Assembly: GCA_017399065.1 (NCBI GenBank)
Contig: JAFQEL010000042.1
Span: 1-64,000, forward strand
DNA from: Clostridia bacterium
GTDB lineage: Bacteria > Bacillota > Clostridia > Oscillospirales > Acutalibacteraceae
DNA: 64,000 nucleotides
Direction of reading: 5' to 3'
The position numbers were made by a program, and so were the translations under genes. The notes below the pieces were generated by a model. The model did not search any database. It saw nothing but the letters and a program-made list of their open reading frames with translations, and was not told the DNA's origin. Positions 18,516-26,940 of the stretch are shown piece by piece (within the stretch, counting starts at the first letter, position 1; each line of letters opens with the position of its first letter).

Positions 18516-18662
18516 TTATGCGAACATCTCGAAAATGCTCTTGAAGAAATTAACAATGATTTCAACAATGCCGGAATCCTTAACCATACCGACGATATCT
18601 GCTGCCTCACCCTCGTTGAGGTAAGAAAGGAGCTGCTCTACGAATGCAAGAATCTGATCCAT
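18516..18662 (-). CDS. Small amphipathic peptide A, 48 aa
   Basis: A 48 aa peptide beginning MDQILAFVEQLLSYLN and ending FFKSIFEMFA, with no Cys and no leader. It is acidic overall and strongly hydrophobic on one helical face, with a Phe-rich C-terminus. GGAGGTGAAACAGTA precedes the ATG at 18662, nearly the same leader as peptide B. A perfect consensus promoter and its own terminator make it an independent, probably abundant transcript. MDQI at the start and DSGI in the middle mark it as a paralogue of peptide B. Two-peptide bacteriocins often come as such pairs, but no family match can be claimed by eye. Confidence 0.8.
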   Translation of the reverse strand: MDQILAFVEQLLSYLNEGEAADIVGMVKDSGIVEIIVNFFKSIFEMFA

Positions 18663-18695
18663 TACTGTTTCACCTCCGTGTTTTTCTTTAGTTAA

Positions 18696-18724
18696 ATTAT
18701 AACAATCTGTAAATACATTGTCAA
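18696..18724 (-). promoter_or_regulatory. Perfect consensus sigma-A promoter of peptide A
   Basis: Minus strand TTGACA (18719-18724), exactly 17 bases, TATAAT (18696-18701), 33 bases before the start at 18662. Confidence 0.9.
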
Positions 18725-18775
18725 CGCTTTGTTAACAAATAGTTAACCTGCAAAGTAACAGTGAGGTAAATGCTG

Positions 18776-20074
18776 TTATTTTTTCAGATTTCCGTTTGCA
18801 GGGTTATCGAGCACCGTTCCATTCTCGTCAAAACGCGAACCGTGACAAGGACAGTCCCACGAATGTTCTGCTCTGTTCCACTTGAGTGAACAGCCTAAAT
18901 GCGGACAGCGTTTACCCGTAAAGCCGACAAAGCCTGCAGCAGACTCAACCGTATTTACAAAAAGCTGCGGCTTTAGCATATTTCTGCCGGGTGTGAAAAG
19001 CTCATAATATTCATTTTTCACACCGTTAACACAGTCGCACAGCAGCTTTGCGGCAACCATAGCCCCGGTAATACCCCATTTATTGAAGCCGCTTGCTGCA
19101 AAAAGCCTGTGAGTATTGGCAGAATAATTACCGATATAAGGTACAGAATCGAGGCTCATACAATCCTGTGCCGCCCAATGTGCAACCTCTGACGACGATG
19201 TATAATGTTTTGCGGCAAAGTCACGAAGCTCTGCCCAGTTACCGCCATCCTTACCTGTACGGTGGCCACCTCCGCCAAGCAAAAGCAGATCGCCGTAATC
19301 ACGGAAAGAAAGCCCTGTTTTAAACTCATCAACATACATACCGCCCGCCTGCTGTGCATTCTCCAGAGCAAGCACATAAGAACGGTGCTGATAGAGCTTG
19401 AGTGAATACAATCCGTGTTTATTGATAAAAGGAAAATGGGTTGCGACAATAACATTTTTTGCACAAACACCAGCTTTATCTGTAACTGCTGTATTGCCTT
19501 TCATCTCACGGACAAAGGTATGCTCAAATATATTTAAGTTTTTTGCTATAGCACTGAGAAATTTCAGCGGATGAAACTGAGCCTGACTGCTGAAAGATAC
19601 AGCACCGACCGTATTTATCGGCAACGGCAGAGAATCGAAAAGCTCTGCTTTACAACCGATTTTTGAGAGAGCAGACATCTCCTGCTCTAAAATCTCTCTG
19701 TCAGACACGGAATAGACAAAGTTATCCTTAATTTCAAAGCCACAGTCTATACTGTTGCAAAGACGTTTATATTTTTCAACAGCTTCTTCGTTTGCACGGT
19801 AATACATAGAAGCTTTTTCAACGCCATAATATTTTAATATTTTATGATAAATCAGCCCGTGCTGAGATGTGATTTTTGCAGTTGTATTCTGCGTTGTACC
19901 GCTGCAGATTCTGTTTTTCTCAACAAGGATATACTCCACTCCCCTCTCGTGCAGGAAGTATGCCGTCAGCAAGCCTGCCATACCGCCGCCGATTATAAGC
20001 ACATCTGTTTTGACATCGCCCTCAAGTACAGGAAACTCAGGCATTTCAACATCTTTACGCCACAATGACTCCAT
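18776..20074 (-). CDS. FAD-dependent oxidoreductase with C-terminal Rieske domain
   Basis: A 432 aa protein fusing a DAO-type FAD domain with a Rieske [2Fe-2S] cluster domain. The dinucleotide fold is at the N-terminus (DVLIIGGGMAGLLTAYFLHERG), and GTTQNTTAKITSQHG follows as in YhfW/gamma-glutamylputrescine-oxidase-like proteins. The Rieske ligands are in CPHLGC (Cys, His) and CPCHGS (Cys, His) near the C-terminus. It probably oxidises an amine or related substrate and passes electrons to the cluster. The substrate is unknown. Start ATG at 20074 follows AAGGTGAATTTAT. It sits between peptide gene A and hairpin array 2, with a 13-bp palindrome just upstream. Confidence 0.88.
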   Translation of the reverse strand: MESLWRKDVEMPEFPVLEGDVKTDVLIIGGGMAGLLTAYFLHERGVEYILVEKNRICSGTTQNTTAKITSQHGLIYHKILKYYGVEKASMYYRANEEAVEKYKRLCNSIDCGFEIKDNFVYSVSDREILEQEMSALSKIGCKAELFDSLPLPINTVGAVSFSSQAQFHPLKFLSAIAKNLNIFEHTFVREMKGNTAVTDKAGVCAKNVIVATHFPFINKHGLYSLKLYQHRSYVLALENAQQAGGMYVDEFKTGLSFRDYGDLLLLGGGGHRTGKDGGNWAELRDFAAKHYTSSSEVAHWAAQDCMSLDSVPYIGNYSANTHRLFAASGFNKWGITGAMVAAKLLCDCVNGVKNEYYELFTPGRNMLKPQLFVNTVESAAGFVGFTGKRCPHLGCSLKWNRAEHSWDCPCHGSRFDENGTVLDNPANGNLKK

Positions 20075-20100
20075 ATAAATTCACCTTGCTTTTAAATATT

Positions 20101-20113
20101 CAGAATTATTCTG
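20101..20113. promoter_or_regulatory. Palindrome upstream of the Rieske oxidoreductase
   Basis: CAGAATTATTCTG is a perfect 6-1-6 inverted repeat, 27 bases before the start. It could be an operator, for example of a Fur/PerR-like redox regulator, though it does not match their consensus. Confidence 0.3.
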
Positions 20114-20144
20114 TGACATAAAGGCAAAAAAATACAGCCTCTTT

Positions 20145-20336
20145 GGGGCGAATACGCCCCAGTTATATTCGCCTTTGGCGAGTTATATTGCTTCGCAGTT
20201 ATATTATGCTACGCATAGTTTTATTGTCCTTCGGACAGTTTAAAAGGCGAATATAATATCACTGAAACCGTTAGGTTTCAATATCACTTTTGCCCTTTGC
20301 AAAAATATCACTGCAAAAGATAGTTTGCAATATAAC
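20145..20336. repeat. Hairpin array, copy 2
   Basis: A second array with the same plan as 16493-16691. Stems in order: GGGGCG-AATA-CGCCCC (20145), CGCC-TTT-GGCG (20170), TGC-TTC-GCA (20189), ATGC-TAC-GCAT (20106+100), GTCC-TTC-GGAC (20226), TGAAACC-GTTA-GGTTTCA (20263), TTTTGC..GCAAAA (20288) and TGCAAA..TTTGCA (20312). Left spacers are AGTTATATT or AGTTTTATT; right spacers are ATATCAC or ATATAAC. Compared with copy 1 several stems differ in sequence but keep pairing. The rest of the 20075-20442 gap holds the palindrome at 20101 and the glyA terminator. Confidence 0.85.
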
Positions 20337-20385
20337 TTTACAAAATGAAAATATATTGTTGTTTTTCAGTAGATTTCAGATAAAA

Positions 20386-20418
20386 AAAGGAGACAAATCT
20401 TTAAAAGTTGTCTCCTTT
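20386..20418 (-). terminator. Terminator after glyA
   Basis: An 11-bp stem, 20386-20396 (AAAGGAGACAA) with 20408-20418, followed on the minus strand by a U-rich run. Confidence 0.85.
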
Positions 20419-20442
20419 CTGAAGCTATACATAAAACGCAAA

Positions 20443-21690
20443 TTAATAAATCGGATATTTCTCGCAGATTTTTGTAACCTCGGCACGGATTGTGTCTGCA
20501 CTGTTTTCGAAGTCTGTTGCGGCAAGGTAGATAAGCTCGGCAATCTTGACCATATCTTCTTCAACCATACCTCTGGAGGTGACGGCTGCTGTACCGATAC
20601 GCACACCGCTTGTGATGAAGAACTTTTCGGGGTCGTTGGGGATTGCGTTCTTGTTGACGGTGATGAACACTTCGTCAAGTCTCTTCTCAAGCTCTTTACC
20701 TGTAATGCTGAAAGGACGAAGATCGACAAGCATAAGGTGGTTATCTGTACCGCCTGAAACAAGGTTGAAGCCTTTCTCAAGGAGTGCAGCCGCAAGAGCC
20801 TTTGCATTCTTAACAATCTGCTGCTGGTAAGCCTTGAACTCGGGCTTGAGAGCCTCGCCGAAGCAGACTGCCTTACCTGCGATAACGTGCATAAGAGGAC
20901 CGCCCTGGCTGCCGGGGAAGATAGCCTTGTCTATATCCTTTGCATACTCCTCTTTACAGAGAATCATACCGCCGCGGGGACCGCGGAGAGTTTTATGAGT
21001 AGTTGTAGTAACAAAATCAGCAAAGGGAACGGGAGACTCGTGGCAATCAGCCGCAATAAGACCTGCGATATGAGCCATATCAACCATAAAGAGGCTGCCT
21101 GCAAGCTTTGCGATTTTACCGATGCGTCTGAAATCGATTGTTCTGGGATATGCGGAAGCACCTGCTACGATAAGCTTCGGCTTAACCTCAAGAGCAAGTC
21201 TCTCAAGCTCATCATAGTCGATAAAGCCCTCTGCAGTAACACCGTAGGGAACAAAGTTGTAGAGCTTACCGCTGAGGTTTGCGGGTGAACCGTGAGTAAG
21301 GTGACCGCCGCAGTCAAGACTCATACCGATAACGGTATCACCGGGCTTGAGGAATGCGTTGTAAACAGCAAAGTTAGCCTGAGAACCTGAGTGAGGCTGG
21401 ACGTTGACGTGCTCTGCACCGAAGAGCTGTTTTGCACGCTCAATAGCGATATTCTCGACAATGTCGACACACTCGCAGCCGCCGTAGTAACGCTTTGCAG
21501 GGTAACCCTCGGCATATTTGTTTGTAAGCACACTGCCCATTGCGGCAAGAACTGCAGGAGAAACGATATTCTCGGATGCGATAAGCTCGATGTTGCGCTT
21601 CTGACGTGCAAGCTCAAGCTGCATTGCTTCTGCTACTTCCGTATCGGTTTCACGGATGAGAGAGATTGAATCAAGTACGTTTTCAAACAT
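20443..21690 (-). CDS. glyA: Serine hydroxymethyltransferase
   Basis: A 415 aa PLP enzyme interconverting serine and glycine with tetrahydrofolate, the main source of one-carbon units. Diagnostic blocks are present: [48 protein letters not shown] and the PLP lysine in [15 protein letters not shown]. Length is normal. ATG at 21690 has GGAGGT 9 bases upstream. It follows gyrB by 20 bp on the same strand and ends at a strong terminator. The FolD gene at 30 kb acts on the product of this reaction. Confidence 0.97.
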   Translation of the reverse strand: MFENVLDSISLIRETDTEVAEAMQLELARQKRNIELIASENIVSPAVLAAMGSVLTNKYAEGYPAKRYYGGCECVDIVENIAIERAKQLFGAEHVNVQPHSGSQANFAVYNAFLKPGDTVIGMSLDCGGHLTHGSPANLSGKLYNFVPYGVTAEGFIDYDELERLALEVKPKLIVAGASAYPRTIDFRRIGKIAKLAGSLFMVDMAHIAGLIAADCHESPVPFADFVTTTTHKTLRGPRGGMILCKEEYAKDIDKAIFPGSQGGPLMHVIAGKAVCFGEALKPEFKAYQQQIVKNAKALAAALLEKGFNLVSGGTDNHLMLVDLRPFSITGKELEKRLDEVFITVNKNAIPNDPEKFFITSGVRIGTAAVTSRGMVEEDMVKIAELIYLAATDFENSADTIRAEVTKICEKYPIY

Positions 21691-21710
21691 TTTAAAATAC
21701 CTCCGTTTTA

Positions 21711-23714
21711 TCAGACATCAAGATTCTGTACATATTTTGCATTCTTTTCGATAAACTCACGTCTGGGCTCAACCTTATCGCCCATAAGGATTGAGAAGGT
21801 TTCATCTGCTTCTATAGCGTCTTCAAGAGTAACGCGAAGCATTGTACGGTTTGCAGGGTCCATGGTGGTTTCTCGAAGCTGAATCGGGTCCATCTCACCA
21901 AGACCTTTGTAACGCTGGATATCACAGCTGCCGCCCATTTCGGCAATCTTTTCGTCACGCTCTTCGTCGGAGAAGGCGTATTCAACCTTCTTGCCCTTGC
22001 TTATTTTGTAAAGCGGAGGCTGTGCGATATAAACATAGCCGTTGTCGATAAGCGGACGCATATAGCGGAAGAAGAATGTGAGAAGAAGAGTACGGATATG
22101 AGCACCATCGACGTCAGCATCGGCCATAATAATTATTTTATGATAGCGGAGCTTTGTTATATCAAAGTCTTCGTCAATACCTGTACCCAGAGCAATTACG
22201 ACGGGAGTCAGCTTCTCGTTGCCGATAACCTTGTCGAGTCTTGCCTTTTCGACATTGAGCATCTTACCCCAGAGAGGAAGGATTGCCTGATAATTTTTAT
22301 CTCTGCCTTCTTTTGCAGAGCCGCCTGCCGAGTCACCCTCGACGATATAAAGCTCTGTATTTTCGGGATTCTTATCTGTACAGTCAGCAAGCTTACCGGG
22401 AAGCGAGCTTGAATTGGAAAGAGCTGTTTTACGTGCAGACTCCTTTGCCTTACGGACAGCCTCACGCACACGTGAAGCCTCGCAAGCCTTGTTTAGAAGA
22501 GCCTTTGCAACCTGCGGATTCTCTTCGAAATAGGTCATAAGCTTATCGACAACGGTTTTGGAAACGAGCTTTGTCATTTCGGTATTGCCGAGCTTACCCT
22601 TTGTCTGACCCTCGAACTGTGCCTCGGTCAGCTTGACGCTGATAATTGCGACGAGACCTTCACGGACGTCTTCACCGGAAAGGTTTTTATCGCCCTCTTT
22701 GAGAATTCCGTACTTCTTGCCGTAATCGTTAAAGACCTTGGTAATTGCAGTTTTGAAGCCTGTTTCGTGAGTACCGCCGTCGATAGTACGGACATTGTTT
22801 GCAAAGCTGATAAGGGTTTCGTTATAGCCGTCGTTATACATAAGTGCGATTTCGGCACTTGAATCGTCACGCACGCTTGAGAAGTGAATAGGAGCAGGCT
22901 GTACGGGAGTAAAGCCGCGGCTCTCATTGACGTAGTTGACAAACTCACTCAGACCGCCCTCGTAACAGAAAACACGCTCGACAATATTATCGGGATCGCG
23001 TCTGTCGGTAAAGGTGATGTGAAGACCTGCATTGAGGAATGCGGATTCGCGGAGTCTGCGCTCGAGTACCTCAAACTCGTATACTGTGGTTTCGGTAAAT
23101 ATCTCGGCATCTGCCTTGAAGCGGATGAAGGTACCCGTTGTTTCACTTGTACCTACAATGTCGAGGTCGCTCATAATTGCACCGCGCTCGAACTTCTGAC
23201 GGTAGACGTTGCCGTTACGTGAAACCTCAACCTCAAACCACTCGGAAAGTGCGTTAACAACCGAAGAACCGACACCGTGAAGACCGCCCGATACCTTATA
23301 ACCGCTTCCGCCGAATTTACCGCCTGCGTGAAGCACGGTAAGAACAACGGTAACTGCAGGCATACCCATTTTTTCGTTCATATCGACAGGGATACCGCGG
23401 CCGTTATCGCGTACGGTGATAATATTGTCAGGCTCAATTGTTACCTCGATATGGGTACAGAAGCCTGCAAGAGCCTCGTCGATTGAGTTATCTACGATTT
23501 CGTATACAAGATGATGAAGACCGTTGGGACCGGTAGAGCCGATATACATACCCGGACGCATACGGACAGCCTCAAGGCCTTCGAGGACCTGAATCTGACC
23601 TGCACCGTATTCCTCGTTTACGGCAGTATCCATCTGCTCGACGGGACCGATACCCTCTTCGTTGATTTCGTCTGTGAAAGCTTCCATGTTCTGAACTATT
23701 TCCTGATTATCCAA
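21711..23714 (-). CDS. gyrB: DNA gyrase subunit B
   Basis: A 667 aa type II topoisomerase subunit: GHKL ATPase ([31 protein letters not shown]), transducer domain, TOPRIM ([33 protein letters not shown]) and the C-terminal QRYKGLGEM block. With GyrA it introduces negative supercoils. The start appears to be TTG at 23714, with AAGGAGG 11 bases upstream. It lies directly after remB, as in Bacillus where yaaB/remB precedes gyrB, which supports GyrB over ParE. The ParE-like protein at 54.7 kb is shorter and divergent. Confidence 0.95.
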   Translation of the reverse strand: MDNQEIVQNMEAFTDEINEEGIGPVEQMDTAVNEEYGAGQIQVLEGLEAVRMRPGMYIGSTGPNGLHHLVYEIVDNSIDEALAGFCTHIEVTIEPDNIITVRDNGRGIPVDMNEKMGMPAVTVVLTVLHAGGKFGGSGYKVSGGLHGVGSSVVNALSEWFEVEVSRNGNVYRQKFERGAIMSDLDIVGTSETTGTFIRFKADAEIFTETTVYEFEVLERRLRESAFLNAGLHITFTDRRDPDNIVERVFCYEGGLSEFVNYVNESRGFTPVQPAPIHFSSVRDDSSAEIALMYNDGYNETLISFANNVRTIDGGTHETGFKTAITKVFNDYGKKYGILKEGDKNLSGEDVREGLVAIISVKLTEAQFEGQTKGKLGNTEMTKLVSKTVVDKLMTYFEENPQVAKALLNKACEASRVREAVRKAKESARKTALSNSSSLPGKLADCTDKNPENTELYIVEGDSAGGSAKEGRDKNYQAILPLWGKMLNVEKARLDKVIGNEKLTPVVIALGTGIDEDFDITKLRYHKIIIMADADVDGAHIRTLLLTFFFRYMRPLIDNGYVYIAQPPLYKISKGKKVEYAFSDEERDEKIAEMGGSCDIQRYKGLGEMDPIQLRETTMDPANRTMLRVTLEDAIEADETFSILMGDKVEPRREFIEKNAKYVQNLDV

Positions 23715-23733
23715 AACTGAATTCCTCCTTCTC

Positions 23734-24003
23734 TTATTTCAAACCCGTCAGGCTGTTTCTGCTTCGCTTGAGCAGAGTTGACGGGGAGATAGGTGATATA
23801 TAAACCGTTGTGTTGCCTTGCTTATCGCGGCACACGACAAATGATTTCGGCAGCTCGAAGCTGACGTTGACTACCCTGCCCTGCTTTGTTGCGGTTGCAA
23901 GATAATCGCGTGTTGCCTTGGAGACTGTGGTTGCCTCAAGGTCGAAAATACCGAGAATTTCTTCGTAAGTTACGACCGTGTCTTGTCCGAGGTGCAGGTA
24001 CAT
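23734..24003 (-). CDS. remB: DUF370 regulator, RemB/YaaB-like
   Basis: An 89 aa protein of the DUF370 family related to B. subtilis RemA/RemB, regulators of extracellular matrix and osmoprotection genes. The N-terminus [23 protein letters not shown] is typical. Its position immediately upstream of gyrB matches remB (yaaB) in Bacillus. The ATG at 24003 lies inside the 3' end of tadA, an overlap of 34 bases, so the two are coupled. It probably binds DNA as an oligomer. Its targets here are unknown. Confidence 0.9.
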   Translation of the reverse strand: MYLHLGQDTVVTYEEILGIFDLEATTVSKATRDYLATATKQGRVVNVSFELPKSFVVCRDKQGNTTVYISPISPSTLLKRSRNSLTGLK

Positions 24004-24491
24004 CCGCTCAGCTCCTCTTTTCTTTTTCGTTTTTCCTCTGCCTTACGCACACGCAGAGCTGCAAAAAACTCGGTAAGCAAAGCTGCACATTCATCCTGCA
24101 TAAAGCCGCCTTCAATACGCGGCTTGCTGTTGTAAGGCAGGTCACAGAGATTGACAACACTGCCCATAGAACCCGACTTATAGTCGTAGGCACCGAACAC
24201 AACACGCTTTACTCTTGAATTGATTATTGCTCCCGTACACATCGGGCAGGGCTCAAGCGTAACAAACATCTCACACTCGGCAAGACGCCAGCCGCCGAGT
24301 GTATTGCACGCCATATTGATTGCTTCTATTTCCGCGTGAGCAAGTGCGTTTTTGCCTGTCTCACGGCGGTTGAAGCCCTCGCCTACAATTCTGCCGTTGT
24401 GCGTTACCACCGCACCGACAGGTACTTCATCGAGCAACGCGGCTTGTTTTGCAAGCTCGATTGCACGAAGCATTGACTCACAGTCATCCAT
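23970..24491 (-). CDS. tadA: tRNA-specific adenosine-34 deaminase
   Basis: A 173 aa zinc deaminase that converts A34 of tRNA-Arg(ACG) to inosine. The zinc/catalytic motif is HAE at 52-54 and PCPMC with Cys 82 and 85, followed by GAYDYKSGS and the substrate-binding C-terminal helix. A basic tail (RKAEEKRKRKEE) extends beyond the usual end and overlaps remB. Start ATG at 24491. It lies 21 bp after a CPBP protease gene. Confidence 0.95.
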   Translation of the reverse strand: MDDCESMLRAIELAKQAALLDEVPVGAVVTHNGRIVGEGFNRRETGKNALAHAEIEAINMACNTLGGWRLAECEMFVTLEPCPMCTGAIINSRVKRVVFGAYDYKSGSMGSVVNLCDLPYNSKPRIEGGFMQDECAALLTEFFAALRVRKAEEKRKRKEELSGCTCTSDKTRS

Positions 24492-24512
24492 AAAAAATAC
24501 CCCTTGAAAAAA

Positions 24513-25487
24513 TTAAAGAATAAACTTGGTCATTGTATAGACAAAATACAGCAGAGCAGGTATCATTGTTGCGGTAATAAAAAAGCCGAAAACCTTCTTG
24601 CCGCCGCTGACACCCGAAGCATCGCGTGGAAGCCTGAAGCCGTAAGACCTGCCGTATGTGACTATACAGATTATACCGACAACGGTAAGCGCAGTGCAGA
24701 ATACCGTATAAGCAACGTTGACAGCATCGGGTGAAAAACGCTCGACCTCGGTAACAAGCACCGAAGTACAGTTATTAAGGGCGTGTATTGCAATACCAAC
24801 CCAAAGACTGCGCGTATAAACAACCGCAAAGCCGATAGACACGCCCGCAACAAATGCGAAGATAATATTGACCGGGTTGCCGTGTGCAAGTGCAAAAACG
24901 GCAGCTGTGGCAAACACCGCAAAAGCATCGCCGTATCGGCGTAACGGCTGCATTATGACACCGCGAAAAACAAACTCCTCAACAAGCGGAGCCATAAAAC
25001 CTGCACAGACGAAATTCATAACAACATCAAGTACAGTTGACGAAGCTGTATTTTCGTGAGTAAAAAGCTCAACACCTGCGGCACCGAACAAAAAGCTTGC
25101 AAGGGTTGCGATATAGTTGCCGCCGATACATACAGCCCAGCCTGCGACAAGGACAAGCGTTAATCTTTTACGGGGCTGAGTGGTATGGAAAGGAAGAACG
25201 TTTATATAAGATGGTCTGCCTTTACGAAGACTGTAAAGGAAAAATGGTACGAACATAGCAATAAAAGAGAAAGCAAGCGCACCGACAGCATACTGATAAG
25301 CGGGATTGGAGGTATATGCATCGCCGTGACCGACAAGCACCATTACCATATATAAAACCTCCTGCAAAGCAAAATAGCCGAGCAGACAGGCACCGACAAA
25401 TATACCGTGCTGACGCAGCTGACGGTAATTATGCCGCGTAATATCCGGAGCCTGAGGCACTGAAAACGTGGGATACTGCTGGTACAT
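24513..25487 (-). CDS. CPBP family intramembrane glutamic endopeptidase
   Basis: A 324 aa membrane protein with about eight hydrophobic segments. The catalytic motifs of the Rce1/CPBP family are present: EEFVFRG (EExxxR) and FALAHGN (FxxxH). The region from about 55 to 125 holds extra transmembrane helices. Such proteins process prenylated proteins in eukaryotes and are linked to bacteriocin immunity or peptide maturation in Gram-positives. The substrate here is unknown. ATG at 25487 follows AAAGGAGAACGCA, and a promoter lies at 25559-25587. Confidence 0.88.
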   Translation of the reverse strand: MYQQYPTFSVPQAPDITRHNYRQLRQHGIFVGACLLGYFALQEVLYMVMVLVGHGDAYTSNPAYQYAVGALAFSFIAMFVPFFLYSLRKGRPSYINVLPFHTTQPRKRLTLVLVAGWAVCIGGNYIATLASFLFGAAGVELFTHENTASSTVLDVVMNFVCAGFMAPLVEEFVFRGVIMQPLRRYGDAFAVFATAAVFALAHGNPVNIIFAFVAGVSIGFAVVYTRSLWVGIAIHALNNCTSVLVTEVERFSPDAVNVAYTVFCTALTVVGIICIVTYGRSYGFRLPRDASGVSGGKKVFGFFITATMIPALLYFVYTMTKFIL

Positions 25488-25558
25488 TGCGTTCTCCTTT
25501 CACCTAAAATAATAACGCATAAAATAAATAATATATATCTATTATATTGTACTCGGAT

Positions 25559-25587
25559 ATTATAACATAACACAAACAAAAAAGCAA
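25559..25587 (-). promoter_or_regulatory. Promoter of the CPBP-tadA-remB-gyrB unit
   Basis: Minus strand TTGCTT (25582-25587), a 17-base spacer and TATAAT (25559-25564). Confidence 0.65.
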
Positions 25588-25595
25588 TAATATTA

Positions 25596-25649
25596 CTGTA
25601 AAAACATCGTTTTTTTACAGTTGAAATAGCAACCGAAATGTGCTAAACT
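25596..25649 (+). promoter_or_regulatory. Promoter of exoA with adjoining inverted repeat
   Basis: TTGAAA (25621-25626), a 17-base spacer and TAAACT (25644-25649). Directly before the -35 box a 9-bp inverted repeat, CTGTAAAAA at 25596-25604 with its complement at 25612-25620, could be an operator. Confidence 0.5.
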
Positions 25650-25682
25650 TATTTAATAATCCATTGAAAAGGTGAATAAAAA

Positions 25683-26438
25683 ATGAAATTTATATCTTGG
25701 AACGTTAACGGACTAAGAGCCTGTATGACAAAGGGCTTTGACGATATATTCAAAAGCCTTGACGCGGATATTTTCTGCGTTCAGGAAACAAAGCTTCAGC
25801 TCGGTCAGATCGATTACAACCCCGAGGGATATTACCAATACTGGAACTATGCCGAAAAGAAAGGCTATTCGGGCACTGCCGTATTTACCAAGCAGAAGCC
25901 GATAAGCGTATTCAACGGAATTGATATTGAGAAGCACGACCGCGAAGGCAGAGTAATAACGCTCGAATTCGAGAAGTTTTACTTTGTTTGCGTTTACGTA
26001 CCGAACGCACAGGATGAGCTTCGCAGACTCGATTACCGTATGGAATGGGAGGACGATTTCAGAGAGTATCTTGTATCGCTTGCAAAGGACAAGCATGTGG
26101 TGGTATGCGGAGATATGAACGTTGCGCACAAAGAAATCGACCTTAAAAACCCGAAAACGAACAGACGCAATCCGGGATTTACCGATGAAGAAAGAGGAAA
26201 ATTCGAGCTTCTTCTCGGTGCAGGCTTCACCGACACGTTCCGATATTTTTATCCTGACCTCGAAAACGCATACTCCTGGTGGAGCTACAGATTCCAGGCA
26301 CGTGCAAAGAACGTAGGCTGGCGTATTGACTATTTCCTTGTGGATTCAAAAGCGGAAAGCTTACTGAAGGGCGCAAAGATACACAGCAACATATTCGGCT
26401 CGGATCACTGCCCCGTAGAGGTTGAAATCGATTTTTAA
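25683..26438 (+). CDS. exoA: Exodeoxyribonuclease III / AP endonuclease
   Basis: A 251 aa EEP-fold DNA repair enzyme that cleaves abasic sites and has 3'-5' exonuclease and 3'-phosphatase activity. All motifs are present: SWNVNGLRA, CVQETKLQ, GDMNVAH (catalytic Asp and Asn), WWSYR, WRIDYFLV and SDHCPVE. Length fits the ExoA/Xth family. ATG at 25683 follows AAAAGGTGAATAAAA. It is followed 23 bp later by a YbaK-like gene and probably transcribed with it. Confidence 0.96.
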   Translation: MKFISWNVNGLRACMTKGFDDIFKSLDADIFCVQETKLQLGQIDYNPEGYYQYWNYAEKKGYSGTAVFTKQKPISVFNGIDIEKHDREGRVITLEFEKFYFVCVYVPNAQDELRRLDYRMEWEDDFREYLVSLAKDKHVVVCGDMNVAHKEIDLKNPKTNRRNPGFTDEERGKFELLLGAGFTDTFRYFYPDLENAYSWWSYRFQARAKNVGWRIDYFLVDSKAESLLKGAKIHSNIFGSDHCPVEVEIDF

Positions 26439-26461
26439 ATTGATTTTTAAGGAGAAGCAAG

Positions 26462-26938
26462 ATGTCAATAGAAAGAGTAAGACCGTACCTCGCTGAAAGA
26501 GGTATGGAGGACAGAATAAAGGAATTTGACGTATCAAGTGCCACAGTCGAGCTTGCCGCACAGGCACTCGGCTGTGAGGGCAAAAGAATTGCAAAAACGC
26601 TCTCATTCACCGTCGGCGGTAACCCGATACTGATAGTAGCCGCAGGAGACGCGAAGGTTGACAATGCAAAATACAAAAAATATTTCGGTGCAAAGGCAAA
26701 AATGCTCACACCCGACGAAGCAGTTGAGCTTATAGGTCACGCAGTAGGCGGTGTATGTCCGTTTGCAGTAAATGAAGGTGTCAGGATATATCTTGACATT
26801 TCGCTTAAACGTTTCGAGATAGTCTACCCTGCCGCAGGCAGCTCAAACAGCGCAGTTGAGCTGAGAATACCCGAGCTTGAGATGCTCTGTCCCGAGGCAG
26901 AATGGGTTGACCTGTGCAAAGCGTGGCAGGAAGAATAA
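26462..26938 (+). CDS. YbaK/ProX-type aminoacyl-tRNA deacylase
   Basis: A 158 aa protein of the YbaK/EbsC superfamily, trans-editing enzymes that hydrolyse misacylated tRNA such as Cys-tRNA-Pro or Ala-tRNA-Pro. The invariant Lys is in CEGKRIAKTLSF, and the GGVCPFAVNEGVRIYLD block and final SNSAVEL loop match the family. Which aminoacyl-tRNA it edits cannot be told. ATG at 26462 follows AAGGAGAAGCAAG. It ends 2 bp before an EamA transporter gene. Confidence 0.9.
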   Translation: MSIERVRPYLAERGMEDRIKEFDVSSATVELAAQALGCEGKRIAKTLSFTVGGNPILIVAAGDAKVDNAKYKKYFGAKAKMLTPDEAVELIGHAVGGVCPFAVNEGVRIYLDISLKRFEIVYPAAGSSNSAVELRIPELEMLCPEAEWVDLCKAWQEE

Positions 26939-26940
26939 AA

